A DNA stretch of 33,026 nucleotides. Origin: DATLGB01 sp038258425. GTDB lineage: Bacteria > Actinomycetota > Thermoleophilia > Solirubrobacterales > Solirubrobacteraceae. The notes beneath the pieces are model-generated. The model saw nothing but the letters and a program-made list of their open reading frames with translations. It was not told the origin of the DNA and did no database searches. This document shows positions 1 through 7,333 of this stretch, piece by piece (the first letter of the stretch is position 1; each line of letters starts with the position of its first letter). Position numbers and translations under genes: made by a program. The stretch lies in NCBI GenBank assembly GCA_038258425.1, contig JBBSPV010000042.1:1-33026 (forward strand), written 5' to 3'.

Positions 1-718
1 CGGCCGCGCGCAGCGCGCCGGCGAGCGCGGCCAGCGTCTGGGCGGACGCGCAGACGTAGGCGCCCATGGCGCCCAGCGCCGTTCCCAGCGAGCCGAGCAC
101 GGCGTGGATCGCGTCCGGTGTGCCGGCCTCGGCGCCCGCGCCCGCGCCGGCCGGTCCGAGGGCTCCCAGCGCATGGGACTCGTCCACGACGAGCTGCGCG
201 CCGTGGCGGCCGGCCACCTGCCCGAGCTCGGCGAGCGGGGCGACGTCGCCGTCGGCGGCGAAGACGCCTTCGGTGACCACGAGCGCCCGCCGGCCCGCGC
301 GCTGGCGCAGTGCCCACGCGAGCCCGTCGGGATCAGCGTGGCGGAAGGCGGCGACCTCGGCGCCGGAGCGGCGGGCGCCGTCCCAGAGCACGGGCTGGGC
401 GAGCTCGTCGACGACCACGAGGTCGCCCCCGGCCGCGAGGGCCGCGACCGCGGTCGCGCGCCCGAGCCGGTCGCACCCGAGCGCGCGCGCCGCCTCCGTG
501 CCGAGCAGGGCCGCCAGCCGCGTCTCGAGCCCGGCGTGAGCCGCGGTGCGGACGCCGGCCACGCCCCAGCGCCGCGCCGCCTCGGCCGCCGCGTCGAGCA
601 CGCGCGCCTCACCCGCCAGGCCCAGCGCGTCGTCGCTGCTCAGGCGCAGGACCGACCTGCCGTCGAGCACCACCCGCGGCCCCGGAGGACCGCCGACCAC
701 GCGCCGTATGTCGTCCAT
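1..718 (-). CDS. AONS/KBL-like PLP-fold protein lacking the catalytic lysine (3' end beyond window)
   Basis: The 239 visible residues follow the alpha-oxoamine synthase family (BioF, KBL), a fold-type I PLP group joining an amino acid to an acyl-CoA. Recognisable parts are a segment resembling the family's ALVVTEGVFSMDGD stretch (about 146-158) and the PLP-pyridine motif DESHALG (D179, H182). The segment that normally reads GTLGKALG reads GSLGTALG, so the Schiff-base lysine is Thr213, 31 residues after H182 as in KBL. The DxLNHAS motif is DELAQPV, so the ring-stacking His is Gln108. The frame is continuous with ordinary high-GC codon use. The ATG at 718 lies ten bases after the dehydratase stop, so the two are probably co-transcribed. 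Family membership is fairly sure. Loss of PLP chemistry is inferred, and a new non-PLP role or early decay are both possible. Confidence 0.75.
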   Translation of the reverse strand, partial: MDDIRRVVGGPPGPRVVLDGRSVLRLSSDDALGLAGEARVLDAAAEAARRWGVAGVRTAAHAGLETRLAALLGTEAARALGCDRLGRATAVAALAAGGDLVVVDELAQPVLWDGARRSGAEVAAFRHADPDGLAWALRQRAGRRALVVTEGVFAADGDVAPLAELGQVAGRHGAQLVVDESHALGALGPAGAGAGAEAGTPDAIHAVLGSLGTALGAMGAYVCASAQTLAALAGALRAA

Positions 719-727
719 GGCGGGACC

Positions 728-1675
728 CTACGGCGCGTGGCGGACGCCGCTCAGGACCTCCGCGAGCACGTCGAGGGCGACGTTGCGGCCGGTGAGCGCG
801 ACGACGAGCGCCTCGCGGTCGGTGACGGATACGCCGCCGGAGAGCACGGCGGCCACGCCCGCCGCGGCGGCGCCCTCGGCCACCAGGCCGTGGGCCCGCG
901 CGAGGGCGCGCATGGCCTCGGCGATCTCCGCCTCGGTGACCGCGACGATCGGGACGCCGGCCACCCCGGCGACCGTCGCGCTGCCGGGCTCGAGGTTGCC
1001 CGCCAGCCCGTCGGCCAGCGTGTCGCCGACGCCGACGGGCACGACGCGGCCGGCCGTCACCGCCGCGCTGAGCGCGCGCGACGCGGCCGCCTCGACGCCG
1101 ACCACCCGGGCCTCGCCGCGCGCGCCCGCCCACAGCGCGAGCCCGGACAGCAGGCCGCCGCCGCCCGCGGGGGCGACGACGCACACGGGTCCGGCGGGCA
1201 GCTCGGCGCCGAGCGTCGCCTGGCCGGCGATCACGTCGCGGTCGTTGTAGGCGGAGACGTAGGTCCCCTCGAGCGTCAGGGCGAAGGCCTCCGCCTCGTC
1301 GTAGCTCGAGCCGTGCAGGCGCAGGTCGGCCCCGAGCGCGCGCAGCGCGGCGAGCTTGGCCGGGGAGCCGGTCTCGGGCACGACGACCGTGGCCGGCACC
1401 CCGAGCGTCCGCGACGCCCAGGCCATGCCGAGGCCGTGGTTGCCCGCAGACGCCGTCACCGCCCGCGCGCCCGGCGGCAGGCGCGACAGCGCGGCCAGCG
1501 CGCCGCGGACCTTGAACGCCCCCGTCGGCTGCAGCGTCTCGAGCTTCAGGCGGCCGCCGACGAGCGGGGAGTCCACGAGCGGGGTCGGCGCGAGGTGGCG
1601 GCTCACGACGTCCCGGGCCCGGGCCAGGTCGGTCGAGGACGGAAGCGCGACGCGGCGGTGTGCCACATCGCACAC
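728..1675 (-). CDS. Threonine/serine dehydratase-like PLP enzyme (no regulatory domain)
   Basis: This 315-residue protein is a fold-type II PLP enzyme of the IlvA/TdcB/serine racemase group, expected to deaminate threonine or serine to a 2-oxo acid and ammonia. The PLP lysine is K55 in QPTGAFKVRG (usual form SFK). The substrate loop SAGNHG is at 76-81 and the phosphate-binding PAGGGG at 169-174. A DGLAGNLEPG segment near 245 is typical of catabolic dehydratases. There is no C-terminal ACT domain, so isoleucine feedback is not expected. The first start is GTG at 1675 with GAGG eight bases upstream. A GTG at 1666, seven bases after a TACGGT hexamer, would fit a leaderless transcript. It heads an operon with the AONS-like gene and is divergent from the hydrolase at 1723. 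Exact substrate is unknown. Confidence 0.85.
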   Translation of the reverse strand: MCDVAHRRVALPSSTDLARARDVVSRHLAPTPLVDSPLVGGRLKLETLQPTGAFKVRGALAALSRLPPGARAVTASAGNHGLGMAWASRTLGVPATVVVPETGSPAKLAALRALGADLRLHGSSYDEAEAFALTLEGTYVSAYNDRDVIAGQATLGAELPAGPVCVVAPAGGGGLLSGLALWAGARGEARVVGVEAAASRALSAAVTAGRVVPVGVGDTLADGLAGNLEPGSATVAGVAGVPIVAVTEAEIAEAMRALARAHGLVAEGAAAAGVAAVLSGGVSVTDREALVVALTGRNVALDVLAEVLSGVRHAP

Positions 1676-1679
1676 CGTA
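1674..1679 (-). promoter_or_regulatory. Putative -10 element (TACGGT) for dehydratase
   Basis: On the minus strand TACGGT lies seven bases before a GTG that is in frame with the dehydratase (at 1666). This matches the TAnnnT plus 6-7 base arrangement seen before several other first genes in this window. It competes with the ribosome-binding-site reading that favours GTG 1675. Confidence 0.35.
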
Positions 1680-1695
1680 CGGGCCTCGACAGCAC

Positions 1696-1716
1696 TTACG
1701 TACAGACCGTATGTTA
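1696..1716. promoter_or_regulatory. 21-bp palindromic operator, TetR-like
   Basis: The left arm TTACGTACAG and right arm CCGTATGTTA flank a central A at 1706. Seven of ten arm positions are symmetric (T.AC.TAC.G against C.GTA.GT.A). Size and form resemble TetR/AcrR-family operators. It lies in the 47-base gap between two divergent genes and covers the hydrolase's presumed -10 (TATGTT, 1710-1715). No TetR-family gene is in the window, so the regulator would be encoded elsewhere. Confidence 0.55.
1710..1715 (+). promoter_or_regulatory. Putative -10 element (TATGTT), leaderless start of hydrolase
   Basis: TATGTT is seven bases before the ATG at 1723, and no Shine-Dalgarno sequence is present. 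This fits a transcript starting at or near the start codon. The hexamer lies inside the 1696-1716 palindrome, so a bound repressor would block it. Confidence 0.45.
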
Positions 1717-1722
1717 CTTGCC

Positions 1723-2604
1723 ATGCCGATCCGAGACGTCAGCCTCCCGCAGGGCACCGTGCGCTACCTCGACTCCGACCCCGGCGGGACGCCGTCCGCC
1801 GTCGTCCTCGTCCACGGGCTCCTCGTCGACGGCGGCCTCTGGGACGGCGTCGTCGAGCGCCTCGCGCCCACGCACCGCTGCGTCGTCCCGGCGCTGCCGC
1901 TGGGCTGCCACGAGCTGCCGCTCGCCGCCGGGGCCGACCGCAGCCCCGGTGGCGTCGCGCGGCTGCTCGCCGACCTGCTGGAGGCACTGGGCCTCGACGA
2001 CGTCACGCTCGTGGGCAACGACACCGGCGGCGCGCTCTGCCAGCTCCTCGTCACGCGCCACCCGCAGCGGGTCGGTCGCCTCGTGCTGACCAACTGCGAC
2101 ACCTACACGGACTTCCTGCCGCCGGTCTTCCGGCCGCTGCAGTGGCTCGCGCACGCGCCCGCGGCCTTTCACGCGATCATGCGGCCCATGCGCCGCCGCC
2201 GGCTGCGCAACTCGCCGCTGGGCTTCGGCCTGCTGACCGTCGACCCGCTCGACGCGGCCCTCGGGGCGCGCTGGGTCGACGCGTTCCTGGCGGACGCGGG
2301 CGTCCGGGAGGACGCCCTCGCCTTCCTGCGGGCGGTCGACCCGGCCGACACCGTGCAGGCGGCGGCCGAGCTCGAGGCCTACGACCGGCCCGTCCTGTTC
2401 GCCTGGGCGCCCGCGGACCGCTTCTTCAAGCTCGCCAACGCCGAGCGGCTCGCCGCGGCGATCCCGGACGCCCGCGTCGAGCGCATCGAGGACGCCCGCA
2501 CCTTCGTGTCGCTGGACCGGCCGGACCGGGTCGCCGAGCTCGTCGGCGCCTTCGTCCGCGAGACCGCCGGACGCGAGGCGGACGGACTACGGTCACCGGC
2601 ATGA
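1723..2604 (+). CDS. Alpha/beta hydrolase with Asp nucleophile
   Basis: This 293-residue protein of the epoxide hydrolase/haloalkane dehalogenase-like group has the oxyanion motif HG at 31-32. The nucleophile elbow GNDTGG gives Asp100 instead of Ser, as in haloalkane dehalogenases and epoxide hydrolases. A likely acid residue is D232 (APADRFF). The segment that usually carries the catalytic His before a D.P motif reads DARTFVSLDRP, placing Thr260 there. That may be a subfamily trait or mean altered chemistry. An upstream ATG at 1711 is in frame, but it would lie inside the operator and overlap the -10, so ATG 1723 is preferred. Its stop overlaps the next ATG. No signal peptide is seen, so it is cytoplasmic. 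Substrate unknown. Confidence 0.8.
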   Translation: MPIRDVSLPQGTVRYLDSDPGGTPSAVVLVHGLLVDGGLWDGVVERLAPTHRCVVPALPLGCHELPLAAGADRSPGGVARLLADLLEALGLDDVTLVGNDTGGALCQLLVTRHPQRVGRLVLTNCDTYTDFLPPVFRPLQWLAHAPAAFHAIMRPMRRRRLRNSPLGFGLLTVDPLDAALGARWVDAFLADAGVREDALAFLRAVDPADTVQAAAELEAYDRPVLFAWAPADRFFKLANAERLAAAIPDARVERIEDARTFVSLDRPDRVAELVGAFVRETAGREADGLRSPA

Positions 2605-2828
2605 CCGGTCACGAGTTCGCCCGCCAGGTCGCCGTCGCGCTCGCGCTCGAGCCGCTCTCGGAGCGGGAGGCCGACGACCTGCTCGACGTCGCGGGCGTTG
2701 CCGCCCACGCCTCCGAGCGGCTCGCCGCGCCGCTGACGACCTACCTCGCGGGCCGCTCCGGGCGCCCGCTCGACGACGTCCGCGCCGCGGTGGCGCGGGT
2801 CTCCGAGCAGGGCGAGCGCCGGATCTGA
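2601..2828 (+). CDS. DUF6457-like small protein
   Basis: This 75-residue protein resembles DUF6457, a small actinobacterial family. The LLDVAGVAAHASERLAAPLT stretch (about 28-47) matches the family's LLDLA..VAH...RPAAPLTTFL pattern. It contains no cysteine or obvious catalytic residue and is probably all-helical. Its ATG overlaps the hydrolase stop as ATGA, so translation is coupled. Members are, as I recall, often found beside or fused to molybdenum-cofactor nucleotidyltransferases. No moa/mob gene is near here, although a molybdopterin enzyme lies at 18279-20441. Function unknown. Confidence 0.7.
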   Translation: MTGHEFARQVAVALALEPLSEREADDLLDVAGVAAHASERLAAPLTTYLAGRSGRPLDDVRAAVARVSEQGERRI

Positions 2829-2832
2829 GCCC

Positions 2833-4608
2833 TCAGCGCCGGGGCCGGCGCTTGGAGACGACCATCGCCGAGCCGCCGCCGCGTCGCACCGGCTCCGCGG
2901 CCGCGACGAGCCGGCCCCGGCGCTTGAAGTCGATGCCGGTCGCCGCGCCGATGTCCGGGAAGGACGGGTAGTCCTGCGAGAACACCTCGCCGCGCGCGAG
3001 CAGCCGGGCGGCCGCGGGCAGGCGCGCGAAGGCCGGCTCGACGTCGGTGGCCGGGCCGTTGCGCTGCGACGCGCGCGGCGCCGCGATCGAGGCGGGCCGC
3101 GACAGCCTGCGGTCGAAGCGGTTGACGAGCGTCTGCAGGACGGTGGTGATGATCGTCGAGCCGCCCGGTGAGCCGAGGGCGACGACCGGCCGGCCCCGGC
3201 GGGTCACGATGGTCGGCGCGATCGAGGAGCGCGGCCGCTTGCGCGCGGCGGGCGAGTTCGCCGTGCCGGGCGTGAACGTGAAGTCCGTCAGCTCGTTGTT
3301 GAGGAGGAAGCCGCGGCCCGGCACGGTGATCGCGCTGCCGCCCGTCTGCTCGATGGTCAGCGTGTAGGCCACGACGTTGCCGAAGCGGTCGGCGACCGTC
3401 AGGTGCGTCGTGTTCTGACCCTCGTGACCGCCGGCGGTCGTGGTGGCGGTGGCGACCGGGCAGCTGCCGGGCGCCACGGGCGTCGGCAGCGCGGTCGCGC
3501 CGATGAGCCGCGCCCGGACGGACGCGAAGGCCTGGGAGGTCAGGCAGCGCAGCGGCACCTTGACGAAGGCCGGGTCGCCGAGGTACTTGCCCCGGTCGGC
3601 GACGGCGAGCTTGGACGCCTCCAGGTAGCGGTAGAGCTCCGTGGAGAGCCGGCGCGCCGGCGGTCCGAAGGCCTCGATGATGTTGAGCGCCTCGGCGACG
3701 GTCGAGCCCCCGGAGGAGGGCGGGGCCATCCCCTGGACGGTGGCGCCGCGGAACCGGGTGCGCGTGGGGGCGCGGCGGACGGTCCGGTAGGCGGCGAGGT
3801 CGGCGCGCGTCATGACGCCGGGCCGCACGATGCGGGTCGCGCCGGACCGGACGGGCGGCTGGCGCACCGCCCGGACGATGTCGCGGGCCAGCGGCCCGGT
3901 GTAGAAGGCCCGGGCGCCCCGGCGGGCGAGCAGGCGGTAGGTCCTGGCCAGGTCCGGGTTGCGCAGCGTGCTCCCGGCCCGGATCGGCGCGCCGCCCGGC
4001 AGATACGTCGCGGCCGTCGCCGGGAAGTCGGCGAAGCGCTCCGCGTTCTCCTCCGTCTGGCTCTGCAGCGTCTTGTCCACGACGAAGCCGCGGGACGCGA
4101 CGCGGATGCCGGGCCGCAGCATGGCCCGCAGCGAGCGCGTGCCGTACCGGCGCAGAGCCCGCTGCCAGGTCGCCAGCGAGCCGGGCACCCCGACGCCGAG
4201 TCCGCTGGTGACCGCCGCGTCGAAGTCCAGCGGTTCGCCCGTGGCGGGTTCCAGCAGGCTGCGGTCGGTGTAAGCGGCGGGTGCGAACTCGCGTCCGTCG
4301 ATCGTCGTGACCTGGCCGTTGCGCCGGCGGATGACCATGAAGCCGCCGCCCCCGACGCCGGACGAGTACGGCTCCACGACGCCGAGCACGCCCGCGGCGG
4401 CGACGGTGGCGTCGATCGCGTTGCCGCCGCGGCGCAGCACGTCGATCGCGGCCTGGGTGGCGTACGGATCCACGGTGGCGGCGGCCCCGCCGTAGCCCTT
4501 GGCGGTGGGCGGGGCCTTCGGGGGGGTGACGGCGGCGTCGGCGGCGACGGGCACGGCGAGCGCGGAGGCGAGCGCCGCAGCGGCGGTGAGGCGGGAGATG
4601 GTGCGCAC
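2833..4608 (-). CDS. ggt: Gamma-glutamyltransferase, secreted
   Basis: This 591-residue Ntn-hydrolase precursor cleaves gamma-glutamyl bonds such as that of glutathione and transfers or hydrolyses the glutamyl group. A signal peptide ends near residue 25 (AADAA), so the enzyme is exported. The autoprocessing site and nucleophile is Thr400 in NTTHLTV, giving a large N-terminal and small C-terminal subunit. Other family motifs are GGNAIDA (61-67), VEPYSSGVGGGG (78-89), the PPSSGG loop (296-301) and GSPGGS near the C terminus. Start is a GTG 30 bases after the peptidase stop, so it is probably last in the biotin carrier-crotonase-peptidase run. It ends four bases from the convergent DUF6457 stop. 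The trailing KRRPRR tail is unusual but short. Confidence 0.93.
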   Translation of the reverse strand: MRTISRLTAAAALASALAVPVAADAAVTPPKAPPTAKGYGGAAATVDPYATQAAIDVLRRGGNAIDATVAAAGVLGVVEPYSSGVGGGGFMVIRRRNGQVTTIDGREFAPAAYTDRSLLEPATGEPLDFDAAVTSGLGVGVPGSLATWQRALRRYGTRSLRAMLRPGIRVASRGFVVDKTLQSQTEENAERFADFPATAATYLPGGAPIRAGSTLRNPDLARTYRLLARRGARAFYTGPLARDIVRAVRQPPVRSGATRIVRPGVMTRADLAAYRTVRRAPTRTRFRGATVQGMAPPSSGGSTVAEALNIIEAFGPPARRLSTELYRYLEASKLAVADRGKYLGDPAFVKVPLRCLTSQAFASVRARLIGATALPTPVAPGSCPVATATTTAGGHEGQNTTHLTVADRFGNVVAYTLTIEQTGGSAITVPGRGFLLNNELTDFTFTPGTANSPAARKRPRSSIAPTIVTRRGRPVVALGSPGGSTIITTVLQTLVNRFDRRLSRPASIAAPRASQRNGPATDVEPAFARLPAAARLLARGEVFSQDYPSFPDIGAATGIDFKRRGRLVAAAEPVRRGGGSAMVVSKRRPRR

Positions 4609-4638
4609 GTGCGTGCCCGTACCCGCCCGGGCCGTCGT

Positions 4639-5442
4639 TCACCGGCCGGGCGGCCAGATACGGACGTGCAGGTGGTCGTCGTGGTACGGGATGGCCTGCA
4701 CGACGCGGGGCGGGCCGCGCAGGGCGATGCGGCGCCCGACGAACACGTAGCGGGCCCCGGCGGCCACGAAGCCGTCCACGAGCGCCTGGGCCCGGACGCG
4801 GTCGACCTCGGCGGGGTCGCCGGCGTGGGCCTCTCGGCCGTCCAGGCGCGGGTAGAGGACGTCGACGTCGAGGCCGTTCTGGTGCGAGGCGTGGCCCAGG
4901 CCGCCGTAGCGCTCGCCGAACGAGCCGCCGTGCGTGCGGGAGAGGTCGGCGATCCCGACCCGGGGGGCGAGCGGGTCGGCGTAGCGGTACTCCGCGAGGA
5001 CGGAGACGATCATGCGCACGAGCGCGTCGGTCCCGTAGCGGCGGAAGCCGCGGTTGGGGCTGACGCCGAGCTGCCAGTCGTAGGTGAACCAGTCCAGGCC
5101 CTCGGCCGGCAGCTGCACGCCGCGGACCAGCCGGCCCCGCCGGAAGGGCAGCCCGAGCGCGCGCGAGTGGTGCCACCGGACGGCGCGGTAGCCGCCGGGC
5201 AGGACCACCGGCGGCAGTGCCGGCGCGACCGTGGGCGCCGGCGCGGGGGAGGGGGCCGGCACGGGATCGCGCACCGGGCGCGCGAGGGCTGGCCGGACGA
5301 CGAGCACTGCGAGGGCGGCGGCGAGCACGAGCGTGAGGATCGCCGCGCCGGGCGCGACCGGGCGCCGCCGGCGGGCGCCGCCGAAGAGCACGGTGCGCTG
5401 CTCGCGGGCGATGCCGCCGCGGGTGGCCCCGGGCGCCCTCAC
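4639..5442 (-). CDS. MepA-like (M74) zinc peptidase, membrane-anchored or secreted
   Basis: This 267-residue protein resembles penicillin-insensitive murein endopeptidase MepA, a LAS-type zinc peptidase cutting peptidoglycan cross-bridges. The zinc motif is SHQNGLDVD (H187, D194), preceded by DLSRTHGGSFG (166-176). The third ligand and catalytic His lie in HDDHLHVRI (254-262). A hydrophobic segment at about 32-50 is a signal anchor or signal peptide, followed by a Pro/Ala linker (58-80). The chosen GTG at 5442 overlaps the crotonase stop as GTGA. A GTG at 5391 would give a more usual N terminus just before the hydrophobic segment. Context suggests wall turnover alongside gamma-glutamyltransferase. 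Fold is confident, exact bond cut is not. Confidence 0.82.
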   Translation of the reverse strand: MRAPGATRGGIAREQRTVLFGGARRRRPVAPGAAILTLVLAAALAVLVVRPALARPVRDPVPAPSPAPAPTVAPALPPVVLPGGYRAVRWHHSRALGLPFRRGRLVRGVQLPAEGLDWFTYDWQLGVSPNRGFRRYGTDALVRMIVSVLAEYRYADPLAPRVGIADLSRTHGGSFGERYGGLGHASHQNGLDVDVLYPRLDGREAHAGDPAEVDRVRAQALVDGFVAAGARYVFVGRRIALRGPPRVVQAIPYHDDHLHVRIWPPGR

Positions 5443-6245
5443 CGGCCCCGCCACTGCGGCGCCCGCTTCTCGCCCCACGCGCGGACGCCCTCGAGGAAGT
5501 CCTGCGAGCCGAAGCAGCCCTCCCGCAGGGAGATCAGCTCCCGCTCGGTGTCCGGATCCAGCGCGCCCTCCGCGGCGAGCAGCTCGCGGATGACCCGCTT
5601 GTTGCCCGCGAGAGCGAGCGGAGCGTTGGCCGCGATCTCGGTCGCGAGCGCGACGCCCCGGGCGGCCAGCGCGTCCGCGGCGACGACCTCGTGCACCAGC
5701 CCCCAGGCCTGCGCCTCGCGCGCGGGCACGTTGCGCCCGACGTGGAAGAGCTGCCGGGTGCGCGGCGCGCCGATCGCGTCGATGAACTTGCGCAGCCCCG
5801 TGTGGGAGTAGATGAGCCCGAGCTTGGCCGGCGGCATGCCGAGCTGCGCCTCCTCGGCGGCGACGACGAGGTCGCAGGAGAGCGCGAGCTCGAGCCCGCC
5901 GCCGAGCGCGTGGCCGTTGAGCGCCGCGACGGCCGGGAACGCGAAGGCGTCGAGCGCCGCGATGGCGTCGTGGAAGGGGTGGGCGACGAGCTCCTCGGCC
6001 GCGCGGGCGAACTCGTCGCGCGGCAGGCTGCCGATGTCGTAGCCGGCGGAGAAGGCCGCCCCCTCGCCCGTGAGCAGCAGGCAGCGCGCGTCGTCGAGCT
6101 CGCGCACGGTGGAGGCGAGGGCGTCGAGGATCGCGTGATCCAGCGCGTTGCGCCGCGACGGGTTGGCGATCGTCAGCCGCGCGACGTGGTCGGCGGGGCG
6201 GTCCAGGCGCAGCTTGCCGCCGGCGAGCTCGAGGGCGTCCGTCAC
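5439..6245 (-). CDS. Enoyl-CoA hydratase/isomerase family protein (crotonase fold)
   Basis: This 268-residue crotonase-fold protein has the N-terminal RRNALD motif, the oxyanion AFSAGYD (64-70), and NGHALGGGLELALSCDL (110-126), which keeps the first catalytic Glu (E119). The second hydratase Glu, normally in PExxLG, is missing: the sequence is PPAKLGLIYS, with Ala140 in its place. That favours an isomerase, decarboxylase or thioesterase over a classical hydratase. Start is GTG overlapping the biotin-carrier stop as GTGA. The pairing with a biotin carrier suggests malonyl- or methylmalonyl-type chemistry, but this is inference. It is translationally coupled to the MepA-like gene downstream. 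Confidence 0.85.
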   Translation of the reverse strand: MTDALELAGGKLRLDRPADHVARLTIANPSRRNALDHAILDALASTVRELDDARCLLLTGEGAAFSAGYDIGSLPRDEFARAAEELVAHPFHDAIAALDAFAFPAVAALNGHALGGGLELALSCDLVVAAEEAQLGMPPAKLGLIYSHTGLRKFIDAIGAPRTRQLFHVGRNVPAREAQAWGLVHEVVAADALAARGVALATEIAANAPLALAGNKRVIRELLAAEGALDPDTERELISLREGCFGSQDFLEGVRAWGEKRAPQWRGR

Positions 6246-6460
6246 GCGTCCTCGAGCAGGATCAGCGCGTCGCCCTCCGACACGGCCTGGCCCTCGGCGA
6301 CGAGCACCTCGCGCACGGTGCCCTCGTCCTCGGCCTCGACCGGCATCTCCATCTTCATCGACTCGAGCACCACCACGGTGTCGCCCTCGCCGACGTGGTC
6401 GCCCGGGGAGACCTCGACCTTCCACACGGTGCCGGTGATGTGGGCCTCGATCTGGGTCAC
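6242..6460 (-). CDS. Biotin/lipoyl carrier protein (BCCP-like), single domain
   Basis: This 72-residue protein is a single biotinyl/lipoyl domain. The attachment lysine is K36 in ESMKMEMP, the standard biotinylation sequence. Flanking GxVxxVxVxxGDxVxxGD and VxEGDAL repeats form the flattened barrel. It lacks the N-terminal Ala/Pro extension of E. coli AccB, so it is a stand-alone carrier like those of actinobacterial acyl-CoA carboxylases. The GTG at 6460 has GGAG five bases upstream. It is first in the minus-strand run and divergent from the plsC-like gene. The carboxylase beta subunit at 32614 is a possible partner. No biotin carboxylase is in the window. Confidence 0.9.
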   Translation of the reverse strand: MTQIEAHITGTVWKVEVSPGDHVGEGDTVVVLESMKMEMPVEAEDEGTVREVLVAEGQAVSEGDALILLEDA

Positions 6461-6556
6461 GTGGGCTCCTGCAGTCGGTCGCGGGCGGGCTCGGAGTCCC
6501 GCACCGTAGCGCTGAGCCTCGACGCTCGCGGGTACTCTCCCGGGCGGGGAGCGAGG

Positions 6557-7333
6557 ATGGCGGCCACGGACGAACAGCAGCGGGAGGAGCAGCTCTCCTC
6601 GATGAAGGCGCAGGTCTACAAGGACCCGCGCCCCAAGGAGCACTTCGACCGCTACCACGCGCGGGTCCGGCGCGCCTCCCCGAACTGGGTCTACGAGGCG
6701 GTCCGGATCCTCACGTCGCTGTACGCCTGGACGTTCTTCCGCCTGCGCTCCCGGGACACCTGGAAGGTCCCCGTGGCCGGGCCGCTGATCCTCGCGCCCA
6801 ACCACTTCTCGTTCATGGACCACTTCTTCGCGGGCGCGGGCCTGCGCCGGCGCGTGCAGTTCATGGCCAAGTCCCAGCTGTTCTCCAGGGGCATGCAGCA
6901 CGTCTACAACCCGGGGGGCGTGTTCCCCGTCCGGCGCGGCGTCGCCGACGAGGAGGCGTTCACCACCGCGCACGCGGTGCTGCGCCGCGGCGACCCGATC
7001 GTCATGTACTGCGAGGGCGGGCGCTCGCGCACCGGCGTGCTCTCCGAGCGGCCCAAGCGCGGCATCGGCCGGCTCGCCCTGGAGTCCGGGGCGACCGTCG
7101 TGCCCGTCGCCATCCACGGCTCCTCCCACGTGCGCAACTGGAAGAGGCTGCAGTTCCCGCGGGTCGTCGTGCAGTACGGCGACCCGATCGTGTGGGAGCC
7201 GGTCGACGCGCCGTCGCGGGACCAGCAGCAGGCCGCCGCGGACGAGATCTTCGGCCGCATCCGCGCGCTCTACGAGGCGCTGGACTCGCGGCTGCGCGAG
7301 TCCACCGGACCGAGCGACACGGCTGCTGGGTGA
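6557..7333 (+). CDS. 1-acyl-sn-glycerol-3-phosphate acyltransferase (PlsC family)
   Basis: This 258-residue acyltransferase is expected to move an acyl chain onto lysophosphatidate or a similar lipid at the membrane. Motif I is NHFSFMD (H83, D88) and motif III is EGGRSRTG (153-160). A VPVAIHG segment near 190 matches motif IV. A short hydrophobic stretch (about 50-62) could dip into the membrane. The GGGGAGCGAGG stretch upstream gives a ribosome-binding site. Its stop overlaps the next gene's start as GTGA. Acceptor lipid and acyl preference cannot be told. Confidence 0.88.
   Translation: MAATDEQQREEQLSSMKAQVYKDPRPKEHFDRYHARVRRASPNWVYEAVRILTSLYAWTFFRLRSRDTWKVPVAGPLILAPNHFSFMDHFFAGAGLRRRVQFMAKSQLFSRGMQHVYNPGGVFPVRRGVADEEAFTTAHAVLRRGDPIVMYCEGGRSRTGVLSERPKRGIGRLALESGATVVPVAIHGSSHVRNWKRLQFPRVVVQYGDPIVWEPVDAPSRDQQQAAADEIFGRIRALYEALDSRLRESTGPSDTAAG

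Noticed and set aside
104..2089. Long plus-strand open frame antisense to the PLP genes
   Set aside because: High GC makes stops rare in every frame. The product is Arg/Gly/Ala-rich with no domain, while the minus strand holds clear PLP-enzyme motifs.
3403..5811. Long plus-strand frame across gamma-glutamyltransferase and peptidase genes
   Set aside because: It lacks any domain, while the minus strand contains intact catalytic motifs throughout.
6533..6556. CTCCC-N5-GGGAG repeat before the plsC-like gene
   Set aside because: The arm is part of a normal ribosome-binding site in GC-rich sequence, so chance is likely. I do not call it a regulatory hairpin.
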